From the NCBI GenBank assembly GCA_021234155.1, contig JAJEKV010000040.1, positions 2,209,799 to 2,273,798 on the forward strand: 64,000 nucleotides of DNA. The letters run 5' to 3'. Under the pieces are notes generated by a model that worked only from the letters and a program-made list of their open reading frames with translations, did not search any database and was not told the DNA's origin. The position numbers were made by a program, and so were the translations under genes. Source of the stretch: Isoetes taiwanensis. Its lineage: Eukaryota; Streptophyta; Lycopodiopsida; Isoetales; Isoetaceae. This document shows, piece by piece, positions 36,689-48,661 of this stretch (positions within the stretch are counted from its first letter, which is position 1; every line of letters starts with the position of its first letter).

Positions 36689-38426
36689 TATTTTGTTTCT
36701 AAAAAGGTCTTGCACAACCCAATGGTGCAGCAAATAAGGGGAGAAGCCCATGGTTTAAACTTATTGTAGGTACAACTGAGAAAACCATAGCTCAAAAAAC
36801 TAGAGAATGCACCAAGCAAATAACATGCTAGAAAACGAGGCTGGAGGATTCAAACCTTTAGGTAGAAATGTCCTTACCAAAATCTCAAAGTCTCCACAAA
36901 CCTACAGAAGAAAAGTTCTGGTGGAGAGGACGCCAGATTTAAGTTCATTTGGATTTAATGCCGACGTTTGCAACTCCGGGGCAACATGCTATAAGATTTT
37001 AGCATGGAAGATCCCTCTTCCTCCAGTAGCCATCCAGATCCTCAGCAATGGAGTTCTGAGTTACCCGATATCACACCTTATAAGTTACAGAGACTGATCA
37101 CAAAAAGGGGGGAGGGGGGGGGAGGGGTGCGACAGACCCTCTGATCCCGGCCTCCTGGGTTCCATAGCTGAAAGGAGAATCATGAAATGCATATGCCATT
37201 GCATTCAAGAAAAAAAAAAAGAAAAAAAAAGAACGAATTTGCCACTTCCTGATTCGCTTCTAAGTTTTTGTCGTGCAGTTCTTGCTCTGTCCTTGACGGC
37301 AGAAAAGAGTTTGCTTGCTCCTTTTGAGATGATGCAAGACAGGAGACTTTGCTTGCTCTAGTTCTTTCCTGCTCATATAGAGGAGCATCCTCAACCTTAG
37401 CATAGCCGCAAATAGAGTGGCATGCAAAAATGAACCCGAGCACCTGCACCCAGTAACCCTGGAGGCTTTTTGGAATACAGGGATTGCCTGTGGTCGACCT
37501 GTGGTCGGATCACCCCAAGTGGCCACAAACTGCCCAATTTTAGAAGCTGGGCGAGGCTACGAGCTGAGGCAGATCGTGGGCAGCAGGAGGTCCACTAAAA
37601 AGCAGCCAATATGTCAGGGTCATGCCCGGGAGTACCACTCAAGAACACTGAAAACTGATCAAATAGGCAAACGAAATTGCAAAAATAGGAGCAGAGAGGC
37701 CATGGGCAACAAGGATGCGCAAAAACCACGAAAACAAGATCTACACTTGTTTTTTGGATCAGATCATTAGGAGCACCACGGTCCTTAAGAACAGGTACGT
37801 CCTGAGCCCAATCCATCTGAAGAAAACCCAGGGAACACAAGACCTAAATAGCAGTAGTAAACTCTGGAACAAATAGAATTCAGCTCAAAGGAAACGCAGA
37901 TGAGAAATGCTAGCAAGCAACATGGACATATAGTAGACATTGTCAAAGAAAGCCTGTGCCATAGAAGGCTCAGGCTATAGATAGATTTGATGCCCAAAAT
38001 GACATGACACCAAAACAGACGTCCCTTTTTCCAGAATGATGGTTCTCTTCTATATAAGAAAAGAACCATGGCAATCTCTGTCATTTTTCTGGCTTATCTA
38101 ATTTTCATAGCCCTTGATTTAAGAAAATGAAGATCCAAGGGTGACTTACAAAAAACTAGTAAAAAGGCACGCCAGAGGCCATAGAAAATAAAGGCCCAGG
38201 AAAATAAGGGCGAAATAATATGCATTGAATTGAATTGAATTGAATAACAAAAGATAATGAAATATCATTTATGTCTTTTTCAAAATTTCAATATAAATGC
38301 ATGAATGGAATGCTCTCTTTGTATAATTAGGCACTTGATTAAGATGAGCTTGTTTGCTCGATGTCTTCATTAATTTGTAATGTTGATGCTTGTGCTTCCT
38401 TATAGGCTCGATAAATCGAATTCATT
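36689..38426. other. No supported gene
   Basis: Frames at plus 36807-37097 (96 codons, ATG start) and minus 37180-37526 look mildly coding-like (CGYAKVEDAPLYEQERTRAS) but are unassigned. The G-rich and A-rich tracts lie here. Confidence 0.35.
37107..37127 (+). repeat. G-rich tract, quadruplex-capable
   Basis: Nineteen G in 21 bases: G6-A-G9-A-G4. The long middle run can supply two of the four G-tracts. It lies in unannotated sequence between the Copia element and the 38.4 kb relic, 80 bases before an A-rich run (37209-37230). Confidence 0.9.
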
Positions 38427-38813
38427 TTAAGAAGGAAGGCTGATGCTTGAGCAATCGGTTAAATGCTCATAGAGATAAGTATCAAGTGAATGTTCTTCAT
38501 TCTTTACAGAATCTTGGGTTACTGTTAGAGAAGTATCCGATGAGATCTCAATAATGGAGATCTATTTTGAAATTTCTTGATTAACTGCTTGAGTGATATT
38601 GTGGGTAATATCTTCATTGTTGAAAGAGGCATTACTAATCATCTCAGCATTATTTTCTTCTGATACTAATAATGGAAGCCATGAGATCTTGCGATATTCA
38701 TTATCATCTTTCAATATATGAAGACTAATTATGAGTCTTTGTAAATCCAATGAAGTGTGGATCACTGGTATAGGAGAACTTCGATTTGTTTCTTCAGATA
38801 AGAGACCATTCAA
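38427..38813 (-). pseudogene. Coding relic of 127 codons with one in-frame stop, unknown
   Basis: One frame runs from TTG at 38813 down to TAA at 38427-38429, broken only by TAG at 38562-38564. Both halves read alike: ILKDDNEYRKISWLPLLVSE and NNEDITHNITQAVNQEISK before the stop, EISSDTSLTVTQDSVKNEEH after it. It is rich in Asn, Glu, Ser and Thr. No ATG start exists, and an in-frame TAA lies three codons upstream of the TTG. Likely a dead exon or transposon fragment; no family recognised. Confidence 0.4.
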
Positions 38814-39049
38814 AGAACTAAGTTACTTGGTCTCTCCCCTTAAACTGCAGAACTTATGAATTGGCTGATTAAGCTCTTGATAATTTTTTTTTAATTGAAC
38901 GCTATGAGTATATTTATATATAGAAGTTGAGTATACAAAATTTACTTTTTACAGGGAAGTATAACCCATGTCTTGCTTAAAAAAGGAGGATAGATAATAA
39001 AAAGCACAGTACTGATATGGAAACAGTTATATATGAAGCAACCTAGTGT

Positions 39050-42000
39050 TTAAAAGTGGGACTTGAGATTGAGATTTGTTTGTTTCCGTCCTCTGCCTCT
39101 AACCATAACCGAAAGGACGCAGAAGGCACACAGGCAGGCTCTGGCTCTTGCCATATTAAACCTTCCCTTATTATCCTTAGCATCACAAAGCAAAGCTCTT
39201 CTGGCATCGGGATTTTGGCCACAGCAACAACCACAGAAGCATGGTTCCTGGTGCCCCTCAACTTCAGGGGGTCCAAACACCTTAATCCATTCATGGTTTG
39301 TTCTCGGGTCCATGTTCTTCCACTTGAGCTTCCAAACAAGCATAAATATGATACCTGAAAAGACAGCCAAAACCATATTAGAGGACCTATCTCGCAGCAG
39401 TAATCCATTTAATATCATATTCAATTTGTTTAATTACAGCCTCCGGGGGGATAATCTCACAATTAAAGATAAATTGATTCCTTCCCTTCCATAACCTCCA
39501 CAGAATGATATAGATTCTCCAGTCACTTGGGTTATTAGGCATGAAAAAATCAATATGACTCATGGAATTGAGGTCAGCCCCCATAAAACCAGAGGCAAGC
39601 TCGAGAATCCATTCCGACTATAAGCATTTCCTAAAAAGATGATCCTCATCCTCTTTGTGCATAAGGCATCTAGGACAGGCATCAGAATCTGCCATCTGAA
39701 TCTTATGCCTTTTATAATTAGTGGCTAAATCTTTATGCCATAACTGCCACATAAACGATTTGATTTTGGGAGGAATTGGGCTCGACCACATAAATTTAAG
39801 ATTCCTAATGCATCTCTCCTCCCCAATCTGCCATTTATTGTGCAAAGTTATACCATTATTTTTAATCAGAAATCTCTAAGCTGCTTTTACTGTAAACCCT
39901 GTGTTTCCATTATGATTCCAATTGTAATTCTCTTCTGCCCATTTCCCTTGGGTAAGCATGGTGCAAATGTTGTTGTAAAGGAGTTCACAACATTCATTCT
40001 CTTGATTCTGGCCCGGTGCCCAAAGGAATTATCCTCACGATCATTAAGCAGTCACTAATGAGTGGATGCAGCACAGGAGCTCCATAATCACGGCACCGCT
40101 TAGGGGAAGTGGCAAGCTAAATACCAAAGGATGAGTCATTGGTGAAGAAGAATTTGGATTCAAAATTGATTGGTCCTGTAACCCCTTCTTTCCATGTAAA
40201 CACGACCAAATTCCAAGCCCTTATCCACTTCTGATGGGCACAGAGTGGAGTTAGGGCGATGAAAGGGAAGTATATGGAGTGGGAAGACTCATCTTCGAGT
40301 TCCTCAGCCATAAGGGTGGCATCGGCCAGGTAGTGTCTTATTATAATGGATACGGGTGATTATTGATCATTGTGAGCAGCTTTGAAGAAGTATTTGGTAC
40401 GCGGAGAGCCACACCACGATTTTTCAATGTCAATCACCCGGCCCCAATCTTTTTGCTCTTACGGCATTCCTTCATAGCTCTGAAGTCGGCATCTCCTATT
40501 GACCATAGAGATAAATCTTGCCAATTATACTCACGGGCTTAAGAAGAAACCTTTTTAGGCAAGGATTCTGAGATTGGTAGACATGAGAAGAGGAGATCAC
40601 AAAATTAGCAAAGCTATGATGGCTCTACCACAGCGGAAATGTGCTTGGGTTGGTGTCAACCTTCTTTGGAACTTTTCAATGATCTCGATTGGAAATATAG
40701 AGGGGGCTCCCCTTAAGAGCCATAGGAATCCCTAAAATTTTGAATTGAGTTAGTAGGTAGGATATACTTACAACCCATGAGCGGCCGTTGCTCTCCTTTT
40801 ACGATCATAGCAACAATCTTGGATTTCATTTGATTGATCTTACATGCTGAAGCTTCACTAGCGTAAGATAGTTTGCGGTGTTGATAAGTGAACCATTGTC
40901 CGTGATACTAAGCGAAAGGTGTCATCACACTTAAATGCTGCATTCAAAATCTGATCCGAGGTTCACCATTTTGCAGAGTGAGTCCTTGGATCCAAATTAG
41001 TACTCTTGGCCTCTTCTAGCTTGCTATGAAGGCTTCATGCTGTTAAGAAAAGAAATGGAGCGGAAGGGCATCCTTGCTTAACTCACGCGGGGAAAAAAGA
41101 TCCACATTCTCCATTTATTAACGAGGAGGATCTTGGTGGAAAGAATAGCCTTAAAAAACAGAATTACCTCATTGGAGAATCCTAGGGCCTGCGGCACTTG
41201 AAGAGGAAGTTCCGACTACTTGAGTCAAAAGCTTTTGTAATATCGATTTATGAGAGCCACATCTTTGATTTGTGTCCTTGGCAGTTTCCAAAATAGGTAC
41301 GTAACGCTACATTATCCAAGGATAAACCTGTATATCTTCGAGTAAAAGAACGCAGGAGAATTACTAATAATCCCTTTCGGAGGACCACTTTGACCTCTAG
41401 CAATTGCTTTTGAGAGATAAGCTTATAAATAATATTGGATAAGGAGATAGGCCTACTCGGCTCCGAGAATGTGGGTGGCACGCTATCTTAGGAATAAGAG
41501 TGATTTAGGCCGTTAGCATCCGGGCATTTAAAGATCCCTAAACTCGTTGGCTAGATACGTATCTGATCCCCAAGGATATGCCAAACCTTAATGAAGAATT
41601 CAACGGCCCGGCCCATCGGGGCTGAGCTCTTCCCTTTTTCCATAGCCTTGGCTATAGAAGAAGCTTCGGCATTAGAGAAGAGGGCTTTTCAATGTTAGAT
41701 TCTCTCCGGGATTAACTTTAGTCATGATATTTATAAATTCATCCAGATTTCTGTGACAATCTCGGTTTGTCCCATAATATTCTTAAAGTGATTTCGCGGC
41801 AGCTATTTTTAATGCGATCTTCATCACTATATCATCATCCCTACCTTGATCTCGAAATGTAGTTCCTCTTCAACTGCCCTTAGCCTTGACAAAGAAAAAC
41901 TTGAACTACTTCTCTCATCATCTCTAATTTCCTAATCTTAGCTTTCAATCTCGGCCCTTAGCAATCTTTATTTCTTCCTTTCAATTTACATTGAATTGCA
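39050..42000 (-). mobile_element. LINE retrotransposon, broken, minus strand
   Basis: Reading from high to low coordinates, a GPDG-type region leads to FFIKVWHILGDQIRI (about 41,600). After it come SRPISLSNIIYKLIS (about 41,430), DVALIN, GFSNEVILFFKAILSTKILL (about 41,130-41,190) and KQGCPSAPFLFLTA (41066-41083 region). A degenerate active site, KCDDTF, stands where YADD-F is expected (GATGAC complement at 40921-40926), followed by ACKINQMKSKIVA. The C-terminal zinc-binding domain reads KIKSFMWQLWHKDLATNYKR with CPRCLMHKEDEDHLFRKC (39618-39845), then WRIYIILWRLWKGRNQFIFN (39387-39584). This is the normal domain order of a plant LINE. Many stops make it dead. Endonuclease and ORF1 remains may continue to about 43,100 but are not clear. 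Confidence 0.85.
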
Positions 42001-45000
42001 TCTTTATCCTCCTCGAGGGCACAATATCTCATTCTCAAATCACGGAGCAGGACATCTTTTGAGTATGCGCCTTCTTTGCCCCTTGTTTGAGCCAATTCTT
42101 GATAATACCTTGGACACCCCTAATCCACCAATACATCCATCAGAGAAGTCCCGTGAGGCTTGGGAAACTTAAGGACTGCTTTGTGATCTTTTCTTCAAAC
42201 TCATCATGGTCAGCCAGTGGTGTAGGCTTAGTAGGTCTTTCTCTTCTGGCTTGTTACTGGCCATAATTCCCAAGCTATTTGGAGAGAAATGATCGAGAGT
42301 GTATAACCCTCAAGATTATTAACCACCATTGCTGGTTCCATAAATTCTCAGAAAGATAGTATACTGTCATGGAGGCGAAGAAGTAGGATTTACCCTTTTA
42401 TCAGTCCAAGCGTAGGATCACGACCTTAGTTAAAGCGGGTCAAAGTTATTGCCCTCAGCTTGAGATCTAGCCAAGCCTCCTTCTCCACCTTACTACCTAG
42501 AGATGCAAATTCTTGTTTTCATGAAAGCGGTGGTAACCATATTAGGATCTCCTCCTAGAATGCATTCATCAAATTCTAAGTTATCTAGTTACCCACTTTA
42601 CCTTCTTCCAATCCCAACCCTTTCCTGGGCTATTATAAAGCATAGATATTAACTTAAAGCAAGTATGATCCAAGAATGGTACAATAAAATCTGCCATCGC
42701 CTTCTCTATCATTGATCATTATTTGTAACATTAGAGGCTATTATTCGAGGGCAATTGCTATACCTCTGAGAAGAATCGTGCATTTGGGATTGACCAAAGA
42801 CTAAAATTAGGGAGGATTACGCTAATAATAGTGTTATGATTAGAGTCATGGATCTTGTGCTCTGAATTAAAGGCAAAATAATATCAGTTGAGGGATGAAA
42901 GACATACTTTGAGCTTTGTCCTTTTGATAATGCTATTTATGCTGGAGATTCAGGTGTGTAGCTAATATTTCTATCCATTATGCCTATACTTGCAATGCAT
43001 ACTGCTTGCTTGGTACATTTTGCTTCCTTGGGCTAACTCTACATGGTCAGTAAAATTTCTTTACCCCGACCCTTCTTTTTATCGACCATATTCCACCCTT
43101 TGTCTTCCATATCCAAAAGCTTCTCAATGTCTGTGAATATCTGCCTCTATACAATGCAATTTAAGATCACGAGAATCGGGAGCATTTGGAAAAGTCTTGC
43201 TATCTAATTTAAGGATACGACAAAATCCGGGATATTTTGAGTCTTGGATTTATCCGAGTTCTTGGCTTTCCCTTTGAGTAGGGCACTTTAGCTGAGGAAG
43301 TGAATTAAGATAACTTTCTGAAAAAATTATGCGATGTGAGAGAAGTAAATGCGCCAAACAAATCAATAAATCCCCAACAACCCACTATGAGCCCGGAATC
43401 AGCGAATCCATGACCTTATTACCCATGAGAATGTTTTATAGAAGGGGAGAAAGCGGGCCTTTTGATTTGTCATTTTCCCTATCACGGAATGCGTTGGTGT
43501 CTTGTTCTCACCCAATCTTAGTTTTGTGATGTTCAAGCGATAACAACACTCTTCACAATTCTGCTTAATCCTGCAGTTTACTTCTCTGGGTTGAAAAACC
43601 GTAGGAGTCTTTGATCTCGCAAGTTTTGGTTGATTTTCCTTACGAGCTCATAGGCCCCGAGAGATGCTTAGAGATCCCTTCCGGCCGATCCCTTGAGTTA
43701 GTCGGATTTGAATGACTTTCTGTGCCTTTCAATCACATGGTCCTCATACTCTTCCCACCTCTTAATAAGTCGATGCTTGCTTTTATAGCACGTCCTGATA
43801 CCATCCACATTGAATAATTAAATTCTTCACCTTCGCCATCATCTAGATCCATAAGCCACGAAAATATTATTTTAAGCTGCAACTTGATCTATTGGGTATG
43901 GCTATGCGCTGTGATAAGCTGTCTGTTGTGTCTGCATAAATTCAAAGTATTCCGGACCCAATCCACATCGTGGCTCTTCCATCCATATAATCTTTGCTCG
44001 ATTGCTAACATCTTCTCCTTGCATGCCACAATTGCTACATCCTCTTACCTTGCCTCCTGTGAAGGCCCGCTTTACGCACAGTCCTGATAATTTCCATGCA
44101 CGTATAAAATCGCGAGGATGGTAAGCCTTGTCCCTTACTGGCTGTCAAGCGAGAATATATCGCGTCCACTCATCATCTTCTGCGGTATGCTGCGTTCCGA
44201 ATTTCCTGCCTTGGTTCTCATGCGGCCATGATAAGAAGAAATCACCCAAACTCGGAAGAAGACACTTTCCGGACAGCAGAAGGAGAGGAACAAGCGGGTC
44301 ACCGAACGCGGCGGCCCCCTACCCTTTCCTTCTCTGCTCAAACCGTAATTGCCAGTATTAACTCTCCCATCCCGAAGGGCAAGTGACATGAGAATGCAGC
44401 GGCCGTGCCTCGAAAATCCCGAGCGATTCTAAAGACCCTACTTGGCCGCACCTAGACACGACTCCTGCCTAAACTAGATCCGCTAATTTGCAACTAAGTC
44501 TCAGGACCACCACATCCAAATCTACGATATGTTGAGATGGCTCAAGATCAAGGCTGCTTGATGGTATATTGGTTCCACCCAAATTCAACGGTCAAGCTCA
44601 TCAGAATCACGTTCAAATCTATTACCGAGGGCTTTCGCGGTGTGGGCTGCCACCCTTAGGGAGCACAGTGCATCCAAGCTATAGGATGCACAAGAAAAAA
44701 GAGGTGAGCCGAACCTCTGAAACCAATTCTAGATCTAAGATCAATAACCCATCTAATCAAATTTTTCAATAACACCTATAGATTCTGATTTTCCAACTGG
44801 GATGTTTGTGATTCGGCCACGGAGAAGCCGGCTTCAGCAAAGCCTCATCCACCGCCGGTTTGGGAAGTTCTTCGATAACGAGGAGGTTCTTGACGGCTCA
44901 ACATTCATTTTAAATTAGGGTCGATAGCGGTATTTTTCTAAGCTCTTGATAATACTTAGCTGCTTGATAATTTTGTAAGTCAAGTCAGTTAAGGGATTAT

Positions 45001-48000
45001 TTTCACAATCCTTTGGTACATCCTTGTGCTAGAGTTGAAATAATTCTAACATTATCACGAAAAGAGGTTTCATGAGTACTTCTGCCGTTTGTTTGAAGAT
45101 GCTTCGCCAACTTGAACTGCCGGGTAGCCACCGATTGCTTTTGTTGGTGTGAATCCATAAAGAGCGACAATATAATCTTCAATTAAATATTTATTTTGAT
45201 AGATGGATCCATGTCGGGGAGTTGCGTAGGGTCATTTGGATACATTTGGATATAGGGCCGAATATCTCTAATATATAATTCTAATATGGAGGATTGAGGC
45301 TGACTTAGGGACCGTGATATTGTTATTAGATGGTTATTTTTTGGTTAGAGTTGGAATTTGGGCCAGTGTAGATTTTAAATACTAGGGAGGACGAAGTGAG
45401 CGTTTGAGAATTTGGCAATTGGTGATGGTGTTTTGGAAACTTCTAGAAGGATGGAGTTTTTGAAGCTTTGGCCATGACATAGGAAGACTTTGAAATTTTG
45501 TTATTCGAAGGACACATTTGTTCAGCTTAGGAACACCGCAACATAGTATAAGGCGGAGGATTTACCTTTCAGTTAATGACATGACAAGATTGTTGAGAGC
45601 AGTGTATTTCTTTGGCTGAGGTTTGAAATTTGGAAAGGCGTAATGCGTGGTGACTTGTCAGTATGACACTATGGATTTTATTTGTTTATGCGCGCTCAGT
45701 GTTGTGTAGATGCTTGGAGTATATTTGTGTTTTTCAGATTTGAAGCACCTTGGAATTTCAAAACGGAGTATGAAATGAGGCTTTGTGCCGTCTACGCTCC
45801 TTCTCACGGGGGTTTTTTCACGATTTTTAGTTATGAGGCCTGATACACTACTTCTCGAGTTTGGATTCGAGCGCCTACGGGCCGGATTCGAGGCGCCCAT
45901 CAGGATTCTAGAAACCACAATGGAAAGCGGTAGAAGTGGCCACTTACAGGTCTTAAGCAGAGGAAGCTGGATTCGGCTTTGAGTGCCGTGGTTGGATGAA
46001 TTTTAGTGATTTCACAAGTGCAGCGTCTATAAGCTCGAGAACTTAATGATTCTTGAACCCAACATTATTGTCCGCGATGCAGTGCGTATTGAATATATGA
46101 CTATTCAAAATTGGTTGTTTCACGTTACATTATTAGTTCTAGATTTCTAAACACTGCGGTTTGGGTTAGTGAATCTGAGCACCCAGGCGGGGATAAACCC
46201 TTCTCCAGGAAGAGCATTTTAATGCATTTTACTCCCATCGCTCCTTTCCTATTTCTTTTGTCCATCACTCAAATCATACTTCAAGCAAAATCGAGACTCC
46301 ATCCGGCCTCTGGCTCATGGCCCACTTCCAGGCGACATCTAGTGCATTAAAAGTTTCCTAAAAAAGGAAGTGCAAAGGGAAGTGATACTTTTTGTTGTTT
46401 TACGGCATGAGGTTTCTTGCGGCCTCTTGAGTTTTAGGCCTTGGCTTTTGAATCATTACTCCCGGGGTAAGCGATTGGAGTTTCCCACCTTTTCCTCCTT
46501 GGATTTTATCGATTTTTCTTACGAGATAAAGGCCTATTCTTCTGGATTAAAGCCATCCAGTTTGGTGCTTCTTCAAGGCTGTAGCATGGTATTCTATTTC
46601 TCCTGCCATTCTGTATTTCTTGTACGAGCAGCACCACACTTAAGCAAGCGACCTCAAAATCATGGCTATGTGTATTCCAACCATTTAATACAAGGTCTTT
46701 GTTGCACAAGGGCCCTTCTTGGAGTGGTTAACTTGGGTTGGAGCGAGGAATACATGTAAAGCCTATAATTTGAACAAATATAAACATTTGGGGAAATAAC
46801 AAAGTTTCCCACATTCTTTAGATAGATGTTGGTAAAACTTTTAGAAAATAGTACAACGAGAAATGAATGAATAGAATAGAATAGAATAGTTTTGCGTCCA
46901 CGGGAACCAATAGGTCATGGGACCCATACAATGAGCTAGTACAATCATTACTACTAAGTTAAAACCCACGCCTCTGAAAGGTTTTCGGGAAAAACGCTGA
47001 TAATGATGATACTAGACAAGCGAGATAATGACTCTTGAGGGGCTCGGTAATTGCGAGCGTTTATCAGAACCTCAAGTATGTATAATGCCAAGTCATGCGG
47101 ATGGTGCTTCTGAGGAAGTTGTGGGCGTGGAATGGAATGCTAAAGGTCAAAAAACGATTAGGACTATCTCAAAGCAGAACGCTTCAGAAGAGTATAAACC
47201 ATCTTCCAATAACACGTAGCGGCAGGCACATAGTCTCACTTCTCGCGGCAATTCGCGGCCGTTCCCATCTATCTGTCTCAATCCGTAGCACAGCCAGGAC
47301 CGAAGTGCGAATTGATGCAATAGCACAAGCGTTCTGGACAATGAAGCAAGCAAATAAGCAGGGCCACAGTGGGGTGGGATTTATGTGTCCATGATAATGT
47401 GTGATTTTCCGTGAGCCAAAATAGCTGCGTCCATATCTTTTTGAAAACGACCATTGAGATATTGTTCCAAAAGCTTCGGGGATGAAGCTGGCAACATCGG
47501 CCGGTCTCGGTTGCACAACAGCGGGCAAACCATGTAGTGCAATGCTCTTTCCAACATGCGTTTCAAGCGGCGAGGAGATTGAAGCCATGGCAGAAGTGCA
47601 GAGCGGGATACCTAACATCATCCATGGTGCCTTGCGGATATAGTGGAGATGGCTTCATGGCAGGAATGTTGAAGGGCCAAAACACTGTCTCTTGTAAAGA
47701 ATAGCATAGGGCACCCGTTGTTTTAACTCCGAAATTTTGTAATGAGAAGGACTTTTACTGCCAGCTCCAAGCTCTCGGGCACTAGCACTAATGGCTGACC
47801 CCCCACACTTGAGAACCATCTGATGAAAGCAGGGCTCTACCAAAAGCCGAAACAAATTAGGCTTTGGTAGCCAATCATGAATTCTAGCGAAAACAAATTG
47901 TTTTGCATTACTTGAGGATGAAAGCGAAAATAAATGAATAACCTAGAAGTGAATGAGAGTTAGTTTGTGTTGTCATTATATTTAATTTGGAGAAGAAATA

Positions 48001-48333
48001 AAGGCAAAATGGAAGAAAGGAAGAAAGAGGCAAAAGGCCATGGAATCAGTGCAAGCAGTATTATTCTAGAGGAACGGCATGAGGATCTCTGATGGTATAA
48101 CATTTATTTAAGGAATGAATGTTTCGTAGAGGTAACTCATATTAGGAACTCATGGCATTGGAAGAAGTGGAAAAGCACAACTATATCTCAATGTTTGTTA
48201 CAATGTGCAAGATATTAAGATATGGTTTGAGTTTGAGAACAAAGAATCATATGATTGAAAAACGAAATTGGGCATTGTATAGGAAAAATGAATCGGGCAA
48301 TGCATAGGAAAAGTAGAATTTAACTTAGAGAAG
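42001..48333. other. LINE upstream remains to about 43,100, then spacer
   Basis: No conserved motif can be read with confidence from 42.0 to 43.1 kb, although its place suggests the endonuclease part of the LINE. A GC-rich patch at 44.1-44.9 kb has no recognisable gene. At 47.0-47.65 kb several frames look coding-like (plus: GHSGVGFMCP; EEIEAMAEVQSGIPNIIHGA), perhaps an RNase H-type scrap, too weak to call. Confidence 0.35.
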
Positions 48334-48661
48334 TGTTGGGAAAAAAAAAACAACCCAATGTATTTTATAAGAAAGAGAATGCATATAGTATGTTGACATG
48401 ACTAATTTGTTTTGATCGGGCTGTGTTAAGTAGTGCAGCGATCCCAATAATAAATTATTATTTATGACGTTTCTATGTTCTAGAAAAAACATAAGAAGAT
48501 GTTTTAGTGATGCTACAAAATGCCTTCGCTTGCAAAAATACATGGGTTTTCTAAACAATAGCAATAATCCTCTTGAATGTCCATTATAGAAAGTAAAACA
48601 ATCACTTGACCAACTAACAAAGGCCATCTCGAATGGGACAACAAAACTAGATGGTATCAGG
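48334..48661 (+). repeat. Possible Copia-type LTR followed by a primer-binding site
   Basis: A TGTTGGGAAAA start at 48334 is followed 318 bp later by TGGTATCAGG (48652-48661), the same ten bases as the Copia primer site at 29188. Inside, AACAACCCAATG follows the start closely. No second LTR or gag/pol is recognised downstream; the 116-codon frame at 48651-49001 overlaps the primer site and does not look like gag. Confidence 0.35.

Noticed and set aside
47184-47621. 145-codon minus frame as a gene
   Set aside because: Both strands are partly open and the plus strand hints at an RNase H-like scrap; neither is strong enough to call.
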